A stretch of DNA of 64,000 bases from Candidatus Obscuribacterales bacterium. Lineage in GTDB: Bacteria > Cyanobacteriota > Vampirovibrionia > Obscuribacterales > Obscuribacteraceae. Below are positions 44,678 through 53,745 of the stretch, piece after piece. Within the stretch, counting starts at the first letter, position 1. The number at the start of each line of letters is the position of its first letter. The translations under genes were made by a program, and so were the position numbers. The stretch is taken from NCBI GenBank assembly GCA_019747875.1, contig JAIEQI010000180.1:1-64000 (forward strand). Direction: 5' to 3'. The notes beneath the pieces were generated by a model. The model did no database searches. It worked only from the letters and a program-made list of their open reading frames with translations, and was not told the DNA's origin.

Positions 44678-46003
44678 TCAGCTGCAAGACTGAACAGTCT
44701 TCACTCCCATCCACTTATAGTGCTCGAACGCTTGCTTTTCCAATCCGGCTCGGAAATCTGGATGGGCAATTTCAATAAGAGCCTTTACTCGATCCTTCAG
44801 ATTCTTGCCATGCAGGTTGGCGATACCATATTCAGTGACAACATAATGTAGATCAGCGCGAGATGTAACCACGCCCGCTCCGGGATTTAAGAACGGAACG
44901 ATTTTCGACAGAGTTCCGGACTTCGCCGTAGACTCCATGGCAATGATTGCTTTGCCACCGGGAGAATTTGCGGCACCACGAATGAAATCAACTTGACCGC
45001 CACAGCCGCTGTACATTTCGCATCCTAGTGAATCAGCACAAACCTGTCCTGTAAGATCAATTTGCAGAGCTGAATTGATCGCAGTCATCCGATAGTTCTG
45101 CGCAATGATCTGTGAGTTATTGATCCAATCAGAACCTGAGAATTCTACATCCTGATTGTTATCGATGTAGTCATAGACTCGTTTGCTGCCCATGGCGAAA
45201 CTCACAGATATTTTTCCTGGTTGCACAGTCTTCCGTGAGTTATTAATCACTCCAGACTCCACCAGATCAATCACACCATCAGAGAACATCTCTGTATGAA
45301 CACCGAGATTTCTTTTGTCTCCTAGATATTGAAGCACCGCATTCGGAATTGCACCGATACCCATTTGAAGAGTCGCTGAGTCATCGACTAACGAAGCAAC
45401 GTTCCGTCCGATCGCCATGCACGTGGCATCAGGCACTTCGCTGTGAAGTAGAGGCAATGGACGATCACTTTCCACAAACGCATCGATCTTGTCCACGTGA
45501 ATTTTGGTGGCACCAAAAGTTCTCGGTATCTGTTTATTGACCTCTGCAATTATGTGATTGCAGTGTTCGATAGCAGCCCAAGTACTATCAACAGAAGGTC
45601 CAAGCGTCATATATCCGTCTTCGTCAGGCGGCGAAACTGATAGCAAGCAAACATCAACCTTTAGTTGCCTCGAAGAAAAAAGCGCAGGAAGAGCGCTGAA
45701 AAAGACGGGAGTGTAATCAGCACGACCTTCATTGACTGCTCGTCGGGTGTTGGGTCCGACAAACAAACAATGCACGTAAAAAGCGCCCTCACAGTCAGGC
45801 TCGGCATAAGGGGCTGGTCCCAAGGTAATGATCTGATAGATCTTCACATCCTTGAGTTCCGTCTTTCGCGCTGTCATTGCTTCGATCAACGTATGCGGAG
45901 CAGCAGCATTGGAGTGAATGTAGACCCCATCGCCCGACCGAATGAGTTGGACAGCTAGTTCAGGACTTCTTAGTTTTGACAGATAGCTTTCTTTGCGGCT
46001 CAC
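44678..46003 (-). CDS. Acetyl-CoA hydrolase/CoA-transferase family protein
   Basis: A 441-residue class I CoA-transferase of the acetate/4-hydroxybutyrate CoA-transferase group. The conserved LGVHTEMFSDG contains the glutamate that forms the CoA thioester. Other marks are the IGAIPNAVL glycine loop and the C-terminal GVVTSRADLHYVVTEYGIANL-GK. It moves CoA between acyl donors and a short carboxylate in fermentation-type metabolism. The start is GTG (46003) with a weak ribosome site, 16 bp after the upstream frame, suggesting cotranscription with dps. Confidence 0.9.
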   Translation of the reverse strand: MSRKESYLSKLRSPELAVQLIRSGDGVYIHSNAAAPHTLIEAMTARKTELKDVKIYQIITLGPAPYAEPDCEGAFYVHCLFVGPNTRRAVNEGRADYTPVFFSALPALFSSRQLKVDVCLLSVSPPDEDGYMTLGPSVDSTWAAIEHCNHIIAEVNKQIPRTFGATKIHVDKIDAFVESDRPLPLLHSEVPDATCMAIGRNVASLVDDSATLQMGIGAIPNAVLQYLGDKRNLGVHTEMFSDGVIDLVESGVINNSRKTVQPGKISVSFAMGSKRVYDYIDNNQDVEFSGSDWINNSQIIAQNYRMTAINSALQIDLTGQVCADSLGCEMYSGCGGQVDFIRGAANSPGGKAIIAMESTAKSGTLSKIVPFLNPGAGVVTSRADLHYVVTEYGIANLHGKNLKDRVKALIEIAHPDFRAGLEKQAFEHYKWMGVKTVQSCS

Positions 46004-46019
46004 TTCTTAGCTAGCTCGA

Positions 46020-46445
46020 TCAGACGGCACTTGAAGCTTTCTCTTCTTTCGGAATTTCGACCTCTGTTTCTTCCATCCAGAAGAGAACAGCAGGATGATT
46101 AAGATAACGAACGATGGTATCCGGTGATGTACCAAAGGTGGTTTTTCGGACTCCACCCATCTCCGTTACGGGCACAACTAGCAAAGAAGACGGATCCTTT
46201 TCGGCATCTGCCTGCCAGAAACGATTCAAATTCGAAGTCTTGCGAACATCTACTTTTAGTCCTTTCAAAGCCGGAACGAGCTTAGTTAGATCGTCGATGG
46301 TTTGTTTAGCTTCGGGGTTGTTTTCCAGAGTATCAAGCTCATCTTCAGTTTTAGCCTTCGTCTGTCTGTAAATGAGCTTCCAGGAACCACAGACGTTTAT
46401 CGGCCGTGCGGGATATTTCGGTAAACAAATCTGCCGTGTCAGCAT
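46020..46445 (-). CDS. Hypothetical protein with unclear start
   Basis: The frame reads well after the dps stop (about 110 residues; LTKLVPALKGLKVDVRKTSN, FWQADAEKDPSSLLVVPV, FGTSPDTIVRYLNHPAVLFW), but its only ATG (46445) lies 95 bp inside dps, and the residues translated there look like dps shadow. No GTG or ATG with a ribosome site exists between. It could start at a rare codon or be coupled to dps. No family recognised. Stop is 16 bp before the CoA-transferase. Confidence 0.45.
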   Translation of the reverse strand: MLTRQICLPKYPARPINVCGSWKLIYRQTKAKTEDELDTLENNPEAKQTIDDLTKLVPALKGLKVDVRKTSNLNRFWQADAEKDPSSLLVVPVTEMGGVRKTTFGTSPDTIVRYLNHPAVLFWMEETEVEIPKEEKASSAV

Positions 46446-46887
46446 CGCCTAGCTCTGTCGCTTTATCGATGTATTCGCGCAGAGATTGGCAGTAGGGTGC
46501 AAAGCGATCGGCAAGGGCCGCGACATGATCCATGCTTTCGAGGATATCTGTCGGATATTCCTCAAGGTCAGTAGCGAAAGCAGCCATGCGAACTGTGCCC
46601 ATCGCCGTACCGCCCAGAGCCGTAATGCGCTCAGCCTGTTCGTCGGTGTATTCAAGCAATTCACTCGCTATTTCATCGAAAAGCAAATGGAGCTGATAAA
46701 ACTGATGTCCTTTGACGTTCCAGTGGGCTTGTTTTACTTGCGAGAAAAGGTCAAATGTTCTGCCGAGACTTTCATTGAGAATGTCAACGAGCTGAGTGCG
46801 TGCCTTAGAAGGAATATCGATTCTTGTGCTGTGCAAGCCGGACTTAACGGCTTTACCATTTTTCTTTGTCATTGTTTTAGTCATCAT
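46351..46887 (-). CDS. dps: Dps-family DNA-protecting ferritin
   Basis: A 178-residue ferritin-like protein with the Dps signature: QAHWNVKGHQFYQLHLLFDEIASEL, whose H, D and E residues form the intersubunit ferroxidase site, and ERITALGGTAMGT. It should form a 12-mer that oxidises iron with peroxide and shields DNA. ATG 46887 has AGGA six bases upstream; the frame continues further but that part is not conserved. An intrinsic terminator separates it from the gene before it. Confidence 0.93.
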   Translation of the reverse strand: MMTKTMTKKNGKAVKSGLHSTRIDIPSKARTQLVDILNESLGRTFDLFSQVKQAHWNVKGHQFYQLHLLFDEIASELLEYTDEQAERITALGGTAMGTVRMAAFATDLEEYPTDILESMDHVAALADRFAPYCQSLREYIDKATELGDADTADLFTEISRTADKRLWFLEAHLQTDEG

Positions 46888-46983
46888 ACTTGTCCTGGAA
46901 TGTGCGAAGGGCGACTTGAACAGATCAAAACTTCTACGATTATTTCGCAAAATTTGACTGAAGCCCAAAAAAGACAGAAAACA

Positions 46984-47011
46984 GTAATAAAACGCCCCCC
47001 TGATTGGGGCG
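46984..47011 (-). terminator. Intrinsic terminator
   Basis: On the minus strand CGCCCC-aatcagg-GGGGCG is followed at once by TTTTATTACTG. It is placed 60 bp after the stop of the small hypothetical gene at 47072, insulating dps from it. Confidence 0.75.
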
Positions 47012-47071
47012 CATCTCAGAGATGCCAAGCACTTTTCGCGGCCGTGCTCAAGCAGCAGGGCCAATCACTGA

Positions 47072-47422
47072 TCAGGAGTCTGAGTTCTTAACATCGGTCC
47101 ATAGCTTGCTCTCATCATACTCGTTGGATGGCTGAGGCGGACCTGATCCTTCCGGCGCAGGTGCAGCTTGCTTTGCAGCTTTCAAACCTGGATCGATATC
47201 GTAAAGGTTGTAGAGGGGATCTATAGTAGTCTTCATGCTGGTCAAAATATTATTGACCTCTGTTCCAATGAGATTCATAGCAGACTTCGCTTGCGGTGTT
47301 GTCGCATGCTGGTTAATATCGTCCGCCAAGCGAATCAATCTTTCAGTCTCAACGACCATTCTGGTCAGAAGTTGCAAAACGGAGATATCTCTCGTTCGGC
47401 TGATGCTGTCAGTGCCGCTCAT
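47072..47422 (-). CDS. Small hypothetical protein, helical
   Basis: ATG 47422 (MSGTDSISR) follows a GGGGGGAAG site and is preferred over 47452. The 116 residues form amphipathic helices (LQLLTRMVVETERLIRLADDIN, AMNLIGTEVNNILTSMK) with a Pro-rich C-terminus. No family recognised, no signal peptide. A terminator follows, so it is its own unit. Confidence 0.6.
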   Translation of the reverse strand: MSGTDSISRTRDISVLQLLTRMVVETERLIRLADDINQHATTPQAKSAMNLIGTEVNNILTSMKTTIDPLYNLYDIDPGLKAAKQAAPAPEGSGPPQPSNEYDESKLWTDVKNSDS

Positions 47423-47605
47423 CAGATGCTTCCCCCCAGAAGGTGATTTCAAGAATCCATTGACTACTGCGATGTAAACATGAATTATGCCCTACATATT
47501 CCCTTTTTGGCTAGTTCTCTAAAGATAAGTCGTTATTAGCTCACGGGCTTGTTACAATCCTCAGACGTCCAGTGCTCATAAATGAGCGGCGAAAGGGGTT
47601 TGCAA

Positions 47606-48589
47606 GTGGCTTTGCTCGAAGTTCAGAATCTCTCAGTCATATTCGAAACTGAGCTTGGCATAGCCAAAGCAGTTGATCAGCTAAGTTTCTCCGTTGACCG
47701 GTCAAAAGTTCTCGGTATCGTCGGTGAGTCCGGATGCGGAAAATCAGTGACATCACTATCTGTTCTGCGCCTTATATCAAGCCCAGGACGGGTCGTAGCC
47801 GGAAAGGTATTGTTTGATGGACGTGATTTGCTCACGCTTTCTGAATCGGAAATGCGCAAAATTCGCGGCAACAATATCGCCTTGATTCCGCAAGATCCGA
47901 TGACTTCTCTGAATCCGGTTTACACAATCGGCTATCAAATAATGGAAGCGATCATGCTTCATCAAAAGGTCGGCAAGGATGAAGCAAAGCGACGTGCCAT
48001 CGAAGTTTTGGAGAAAGTGCGCATTCCATCTGCAAAAAGTAGATTGGAAAATTACCCGCACGAATTCTCTGGAGGCATGCGCCAGCGCGTAATGATCGCC
48101 ATGGCCCTTGCTTGTGAGCCGAAATTACTGATAGCCGATGAGCCAACCACGGCTCTTGACGTAACTGTGCAAGCTCAGATCCTGGACCTGATGCGCGAAA
48201 TACAACGTTCGCAAGGCATGGCAATCATGATGATCACTCACGACCTTGGTGTCGTCGCCGAAATGGCGGACGATGTTGTCGTTATGTACGCTGGCTCCGC
48301 TGTCGAAACATCACCGGTTCGCGACCTATTTCAAAAGCCGAAACACCCTTACACGATGGGTCTTCTGGCATCAGTACCTCGTCCAGGTTCAAGTGATCGC
48401 CTCACCCCGATCGACGGCCAACCGCCAAATTTGATAGACCTGCCCGATGCATGCAGGTTCTACCCGCGTTGCCCATATAGAGAAGATAAGTGCCTGAATG
48501 GCGTCCCGGCACTCGAGCGCAAATCAGCAACACAGCTTGCACGTTGCGTCGTGATTGAAGCAGAGACCAGCAGCGGTGCAGCTGTATGA
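47606..48589 (+). CDS. Opp/Dpp-type peptide ABC transporter ATPase
   Basis: All ABC ATPase motifs are present: Walker A GESGCGKS, Q-loop IPQDPMTSL, signature EFSGGMRQR, Walker B LLIADEPTTALD and switch H (THDLG). The C-terminal cysteine segment CRFYPRCPYREDKC is typical of OppD/DppD. GTG 47606 has AAGGGG seven bases upstream; ATG 47582 lies in frame but without such a site. It would power oligopeptide or dipeptide uptake, yet no permease or binding protein gene adjoins. Confidence 0.93.
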   Translation: MALLEVQNLSVIFETELGIAKAVDQLSFSVDRSKVLGIVGESGCGKSVTSLSVLRLISSPGRVVAGKVLFDGRDLLTLSESEMRKIRGNNIALIPQDPMTSLNPVYTIGYQIMEAIMLHQKVGKDEAKRRAIEVLEKVRIPSAKSRLENYPHEFSGGMRQRVMIAMALACEPKLLIADEPTTALDVTVQAQILDLMREIQRSQGMAIMMITHDLGVVAEMADDVVVMYAGSAVETSPVRDLFQKPKHPYTMGLLASVPRPGSSDRLTPIDGQPPNLIDLPDACRFYPRCPYREDKCLNGVPALERKSATQLARCVVIEAETSSGAAV

Positions 48590-48660
48590 CAGCGAGGGAC
48601 TATCAACCCAAGAAATCAGATGCGTCAAGTTGCTAAAAAAAGAACAAGGATCTTTCCGAG

Positions 48661-50310
48661 ATGAACACATTGAGAATCCTCACAACTGCCCAAGTCAGAG
48701 CCCTGGAGGCAGCTTGGATTAAGCACTGTCATGAAAACTGGGGAATGGTTCTGATGGAAATTGCTGGTTTAGGTGCCAGCAAAATGTTGCTTGAACTCAT
48801 GGAAGGAATGCCAGCAGCTGTAACTATCATCTGCGGCAAAGGGAACAATGGAGGCGATGGGCTCGTTGTTGCACGGCATCTACTGAGAGCTGGTGTCGAA
48901 ATAAATATCTTTGTTATCGGGTCGGAAAAGGATAAATACTCCGAAGACCATCTGATCAATCGGCGAATTTTAGAGGCAATGTCGGTCGAGATTTACTTCA
49001 TTGATGATAAAGATCTCGAACCATTAAAAGCGTCAATTTCAGATACAAGCGCGATTGTGGATGCGATCTTGGGCACCGGACTTGATCGAAATGTCGAAGG
49101 TATAACCGACGAAATCATCGACATCATTAACGAAAGCGCCCGACCTGTCCTGGCCATTGATCTACCGTCGGGTCTTAACTCTGACACCGGGCAGATAATG
49201 GGCAATGCCGTCCAAGCCGCAGCTACCGCTACATTCGGCAGTGTCAAACCAGGCTTACTCTGCCATCCGGGAAATCTTATCGCCGGCGAAATTAGACTAA
49301 TCGACATTGGTATTCCTCTGCCTGAGGCTTTACCTGAAGAAATGATTGACGCTCTGCCTCAACTAGAGATACCGCGATGGTGGCTCGCCACTGCTTTCGA
49401 CGTAAGTACCAAACTGCCTGAAAGACCAGTCGACTCCCACAAAGGAACGTTCGGACAAATTCTTCTTGTTGCAGGCAGCGTCGGTATGTCCGGCGCAGCT
49501 ATTATGAGCGCCCGCGCCAGCTTACGAAGCGGCGCTGGTATGGCGATTCTGGCAACGGCAAAAACAATGGTTCCATCGCTACCTGCAGAAGAGATCATTT
49601 ATCGACCAATTTCAGAAACTACAGCAGGTTCGATCTCAATGGATGCGCTTAAGGAACTCGAACACGATATGGAGCGCGCTCAGGTAATGGTTATCGGACC
49701 CGGGCTCTCGTCCAACGAAGAAACAATCAATTTCATTCATGAATTGTTGAAGAAAGTACGAGTGCCATGCGTGGTAGATGCAGATGGACTCAACGCCATT
49801 GCCAAGAATCCAAAGATTATGGCTGATACCGAGGGTGGTTTCGTTTTCACGCCACATCCGAAAGAACTATCACGCCTAATGGGCAAACCTACAGAAGAAA
49901 TTCAAAGCGACCGCATCCGGTCAGCCCAAGAGGCCGCAAAACGCTTTGGAGCGACCATCGTTCTTAAGGGAGCCAATACCATTGTCGCAACACCAGATGA
50001 CGACGTATTTATAATACCGACCGGAAACAACGGTATGGCAACTGCCGGTAGTGGCGATGTCTTAACCGGCACAATCGCAGGTCTCCTGGCTCAAGGGCTG
50101 AACACTACCTGGGCAGCCGTTGCCGGCGCTTACATTCATGGCGCCTCCGGCGACCTGGCCGCTGCCGAATTTGGTGAAGACGGTATCGTTGCAGGCGATA
50201 TACTGAGCTACATTCCGTTGACAATTAAAGTCTTGCGAGACGGCAGTTTCCCTGGCAGCGCTCTTGAGCGCTCCATTGCCAACGTTAAACTGGAAACTCC
50301 CAGCGCCTGA
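48661..50310 (+). CDS. nnr: Bifunctional NAD(P)H-hydrate repair enzyme (epimerase and dehydratase)
   Basis: The N-terminal YjeF_N domain (1-230; GKGNNGGDGLVVAR, DAILGTGL, AIDLPSGL-SDTG) is the NAD(P)HX epimerase. The C-terminal domain (about 240-540; GSVGMSGAAIMSARASLRSGAG, VVDADGLNAI, TPHPKEL-RL, GNNGMATAGSGDVLTG) is the ADP-dependent dehydratase of the ribokinase-like fold. Together they return hydrated nicotinamide cofactors to the active form in the cytoplasm. Length 549 aa is somewhat above the usual fused form. Stand-alone. Confidence 0.95.
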   Translation: MNTLRILTTAQVRALEAAWIKHCHENWGMVLMEIAGLGASKMLLELMEGMPAAVTIICGKGNNGGDGLVVARHLLRAGVEINIFVIGSEKDKYSEDHLINRRILEAMSVEIYFIDDKDLEPLKASISDTSAIVDAILGTGLDRNVEGITDEIIDIINESARPVLAIDLPSGLNSDTGQIMGNAVQAAATATFGSVKPGLLCHPGNLIAGEIRLIDIGIPLPEALPEEMIDALPQLEIPRWWLATAFDVSTKLPERPVDSHKGTFGQILLVAGSVGMSGAAIMSARASLRSGAGMAILATAKTMVPSLPAEEIIYRPISETTAGSISMDALKELEHDMERAQVMVIGPGLSSNEETINFIHELLKKVRVPCVVDADGLNAIAKNPKIMADTEGGFVFTPHPKELSRLMGKPTEEIQSDRIRSAQEAAKRFGATIVLKGANTIVATPDDDVFIIPTGNNGMATAGSGDVLTGTIAGLLAQGLNTTWAAVAGAYIHGASGDLAAAEFGEDGIVAGDILSYIPLTIKVLRDGSFPGSALERSIANVKLETPSA

Positions 50311-50445
50311 TCGGTCGCCAACGGGAAGATCTCCCCCTAAAAATTCGGCTATAGACGTGAATAAGTCGGTGGAAGGACCGAGCAAAATGAAAAAGCATGC
50401 TTCCAAAAAAACTCACACACATTGGCTGTGAGCTCGGTGAAAAAA

Positions 50446-51078
50446 ATGCCGAAAAAAACGACGAGGGTGCGCCGTAAAATGAAAAGTATGGAAGTGGTGC
50501 CTCCACCATCAAGTATCGCAGGCATCAGAATCGCCTTTGAAATTACAGGAAGCAAGAGAGCCTGCTCATTCAAGCTTGAAGAAGCAGATGCACGAGCAAG
50601 AAATAATCAACGCGAAATGCTAGCTTCAAAAGCCGGCGCGGTGCTAAATCTGCAAGAAGAGGAATTGAATCAAGTCTTAGATTTAGCTGATGCGATCCTC
50701 AACGGCGATCTGCAAGAGCTGAAATTGAAAACACAACGCTTCATGAACGAACCGGCAAGACTTGCCCTTTACAGAGACCGCGCGCAAGAGGTGCTGGCAA
50801 CATTGGAAAACTGCAACATGGAATTGCTGCCGAGCAAACCATTTCGCACGGCAGTGGCGGGAGTTCAGACAGATGTGATCAGTTTGATCATAAAGGAAAA
50901 ATCCACCGAGGTAATGTTGTTTGTAGCATCGCATCCTTATGTGAACACAGAGGTGTATTCGATCAAGAAGGGTCCAAATGGTATCTCTGAACTTGTTTCC
51001 AGACCCTGTGATGCAGCACAACTATTTAAGAGCATGACGAAAAGATCCCATAAGGACCGAACTCAGCCAAATCAATAG
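50446..51078 (+). CDS. Hypothetical protein
   Basis: ATG 50446 follows GGTGA; the earlier TTG (50422) is less likely. The 210-residue protein begins with a basic stretch (MPKKTTRVRRKMK). A mixed domain follows with helices (EELNQVLDLADAILNGDLQELKLKTQRF) and short strands near the end (VMLFVASHPYVNTEVYSIKKGPNG). No recognised family, signal or membrane segment. It converges on the gene at 51096, with 17 bases between stops. Confidence 0.6.
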   Translation: MPKKTTRVRRKMKSMEVVPPPSSIAGIRIAFEITGSKRACSFKLEEADARARNNQREMLASKAGAVLNLQEEELNQVLDLADAILNGDLQELKLKTQRFMNEPARLALYRDRAQEVLATLENCNMELLPSKPFRTAVAGVQTDVISLIIKEKSTEVMLFVASHPYVNTEVYSIKKGPNGISELVSRPCDAAQLFKSMTKRSHKDRTQPNQ

Positions 51079-51095
51079 CAATGCATAGCAATAGA

Positions 51096-51704
51096 TTAGA
51101 GCTTATGCTGCGGAAGCGTGCACTCAAAACCTATGCAAGTCTTCTCCAAGCTTTTGGTTTGCAGCCGATTTCGCTCAATCGGAACCTTGCGCATGGACTC
51201 AGGCAACTCTGAAAATGCCGGCCAGAAGAAATCACTGTCAAGCAGATGGTGGCAAATCAAATCCACAACATAACTTTCGAACTCTTCAGAATGCTCTTCA
51301 CACTTCCAGCTGCGCTCTCCGTCAGAACAATGTCCATCAGGATAGACCCTAAAAGCATCGAGCAGAGTGCTCTCGTCCTGACCCTCTGTGTGTCCAAGTA
51401 CCAGGATTTGTCCGCAGTACAAACCACGCGGATGCTTAAGACGCGCATCCGAAGCCATTCCAGCGGCAGCAGCAAACGACAAGGTCCGCTCGTTGGCTTT
51501 CATCGAAAAGACCCCATCGGGCATGCCCGTAGTTACAAGCTCGTGCGAAAGCGACGAGATTATACGGTTGCAAACTGAAGCGAGTACCTCAATACATTTG
51601 CTCATCCTGATCGCCAGCAATTTCTCCGTTTCCAAACGCGACTTGAATTGGTTCATCGCCTCATTGAGCTTGCGCTTATCCGATGAATTCAAACTAGCAG
51701 ACAT
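51096..51704 (-). CDS. Hypothetical protein
   Basis: A 202-residue protein with an N-terminal helical part (1-60) and a C-terminal part with several cysteines (YCGQILVLGH, DGHCSDGERSWKCEEH, CIGFECTLP) that might bind metal or form disulfides. No signal peptide. AGGAA precedes the ATG. Two copies of repeat B lie directly upstream. Function unknown. Confidence 0.6.
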   Translation of the reverse strand: MSASLNSSDKRKLNEAMNQFKSRLETEKLLAIRMSKCIEVLASVCNRIISSLSHELVTTGMPDGVFSMKANERTLSFAAAAGMASDARLKHPRGLYCGQILVLGHTEGQDESTLLDAFRVYPDGHCSDGERSWKCEEHSEEFESYVVDLICHHLLDSDFFWPAFSELPESMRKVPIERNRLQTKSLEKTCIGFECTLPQHKL

Positions 51705-51724
51705 CTTGTCAGGTTCCTTTCTAA

Positions 51725-51829
51725 AACGCTCCGGAATTTCGCTGGGCTCTCGCCCCTCTCAACTCCTCCGCTCCTTTCTAAAACGCTCCGGAATTTCGCC
51801 GGGCTCTCGCCCCTCTCAACTCCTCCGCT
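51725..51829. repeat. Palindromic dispersed repeat B, two tandem copies
   Basis: Copies at 51725 and 51783 (58 bp apart) read ACGCTCCGGAATTTCGC(T/C)GGGC-TCTC-GCCCCTCTCAACTCCTCCGCT. The inner stem is unchanged while its loop is TCTC, different from other loci. They lie between two minus-strand genes. Confidence 0.85.
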
Positions 51830-51884
51830 TAAGCCTATCCATTTTACATGCGCATGTGGAAGAAATGAGCAAACAAAAAGTGAA

Positions 51885-53480
51885 TCACGGAATAATAAGT
51901 TCCGGATCTGCCGGAGCCGGTGACACTGGCTGCTTTCTACCCTGCAGTCGGAGATCTTTCAGCATAGTATTGAGGAAAATTGCGCAACCAGACATTAGCA
52001 AGGCAACTTCGAATATGTCCTTTAACGATTCAACAATCGAGCTTTTAATTTCCTGCATCAATGCCGGATCCAAATTCAATTGCTGACCCGCCAGCTTGAG
52101 CGGATTTGCCGCCAAAGCCAGGCTTTGGGGATCGGTTGCATTAACATTGGCATACTGCTGAATTTGTTCACTATAGCCTGCCATCAGCACCGCGGTGAAT
52201 ACGGCAGCTCCCAGCAGTCCACCGACCGACCGGCAAAACTGCAGCGATGCAGTCGCCGCTCCGATCATGAATCGCTCAACTTGATTCTGCACAGCCAGGG
52301 TGTAGATCGGCATGGTGATACCAAGCCCGGCGCCGATCAAAAATGAATAGGAGACGATAAGCCAGACGTTGGTGTTAATCTGCATGGTGCACAACAATGC
52401 CATCCCAATAGTACAGATAATAGTACCTACGATTGCGGCAGCTTTGTATTTACCAAGCCGCGAAACTACCTGACCGCCAATCGCACTGAAGCTTGTCATC
52501 CCTAAGCTCATGGGCATTAACATTGATCCCGAGACTGTTGCGCTCATGCCTTGAACAACCTGCATAAAAAGTGGCAAGAAGAGAATGGAACTGAACATCA
52601 CCATGCCCAACAGAACAACAATCACAGCGGAAAGTGCAATCGTCGGATTTCTGAAAAGATGAACAGGGACAATCGGTTCCTCGACTCTAGATTCGACAAT
52701 GATAAAGAGACTGAAAAAGATTGCAGTGGCGGAGAGTGCCCATCCAACACTATTAGTAAAGCCTGTATGTGGAATCCACTCAAGAGCTAAAAGCAACGGT
52801 ACTACCCATGCCACAAGGGTCGCAGTACCAACATAATCGATAGATACCTTAGGTCTGCGCTGATGCAAATCAGGAAAAGCAAACCACAAAATAGCAAGCG
52901 CCGCTATTCCAATAGGGATGTTGACGAAAAATACCCAGCGCCAGCTTAAGCTGTCCGTCAACCAACCACCTACCAGTGGTCCAATCACAGAAGCAAGGGC
53001 AAACACAGCAGAAAACAATCCCTGATATTTCGCCCGTTCAGCTGGCGGAAAGAGATCTGCAATTACTGCAAATGCCAGCCCCATAATGATACCGCCACCG
53101 ATGCCTTGGATCCCTCGAAAAATAACCAGCTGGTTTATTGCATCCGAAAAGAACGTCCCCGCCAGAGGCACGGCAGATCCAAACATCCCAGAGAAACCAC
53201 AAAGGGCTGATGAAACAATGAAGAGTACGACAGCACCAAGCAAGAAAACCTTGCGCCCGTAAAGATCGGATAACTTGCCGAATATGGGCAAACTAGCCGT
53301 TGACGTAAGCATGTAGGCAGTTGTGACCCAAGCGTACCTCTCAAACCCGTTTAGATCGGCAATAATTTTTGGCATTGCGGTAGAAACAATTGTTTGGTCG
53401 ATAGCAGCCAGTAGCAGAGTTATCTGCATACCAACAATGCTTCCGATCAACTGCCGTTTAGTAAGGTGAGGATGATCCAT
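51885..53480 (-). CDS. MFS drug exporter, DHA2 (EmrB/QacA) family
   Basis: The 531-residue protein has about 14 membrane segments, the DHA2 hallmark. Motifs include LAAIDQTIVSTAMPKI in helix 1, LSDLYGRK (loop 2-3, motif A), FRGIQGIGGGIIMGLAFAVI and the antiporter motif C-like VIGPLVGGWLTD. It should export drugs or other amphiphiles by proton antiport at the inner membrane. No EmrA-like partner or TetR-type regulator adjoins. Confidence 0.93.
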   Translation of the reverse strand: MDHPHLTKRQLIGSIVGMQITLLLAAIDQTIVSTAMPKIIADLNGFERYAWVTTAYMLTSTASLPIFGKLSDLYGRKVFLLGAVVLFIVSSALCGFSGMFGSAVPLAGTFFSDAINQLVIFRGIQGIGGGIIMGLAFAVIADLFPPAERAKYQGLFSAVFALASVIGPLVGGWLTDSLSWRWVFFVNIPIGIAALAILWFAFPDLHQRRPKVSIDYVGTATLVAWVVPLLLALEWIPHTGFTNSVGWALSATAIFFSLFIIVESRVEEPIVPVHLFRNPTIALSAVIVVLLGMVMFSSILFLPLFMQVVQGMSATVSGSMLMPMSLGMTSFSAIGGQVVSRLGKYKAAAIVGTIICTIGMALLCTMQINTNVWLIVSYSFLIGAGLGITMPIYTLAVQNQVERFMIGAATASLQFCRSVGGLLGAAVFTAVLMAGYSEQIQQYANVNATDPQSLALAANPLKLAGQQLNLDPALMQEIKSSIVESLKDIFEVALLMSGCAIFLNTMLKDLRLQGRKQPVSPAPADPELIIP

Positions 53481-53745
53481 CTTTGACTTTCTTACGAACT
53501 CGTTTACGTGATTGACGAAAATCGCCTAGCCGAAATTCGTTTAATAGATTATCAGGTCAGAGCTTTGAAACTTTGAAGCTTTTGAAGTTATTTTTGTTCC
53601 ACTTAAATATGAATTGATGTCTACAAAGCTCTAATTTCTCATGGTCCGGCAGATGGACTACATGGCAAGAGGTCAACATCGACATTCTTGCGTGCACCGC
53701 GTTACTGCTATGATCGTCATCCGTATATATGCATGGAGGTGTGTC

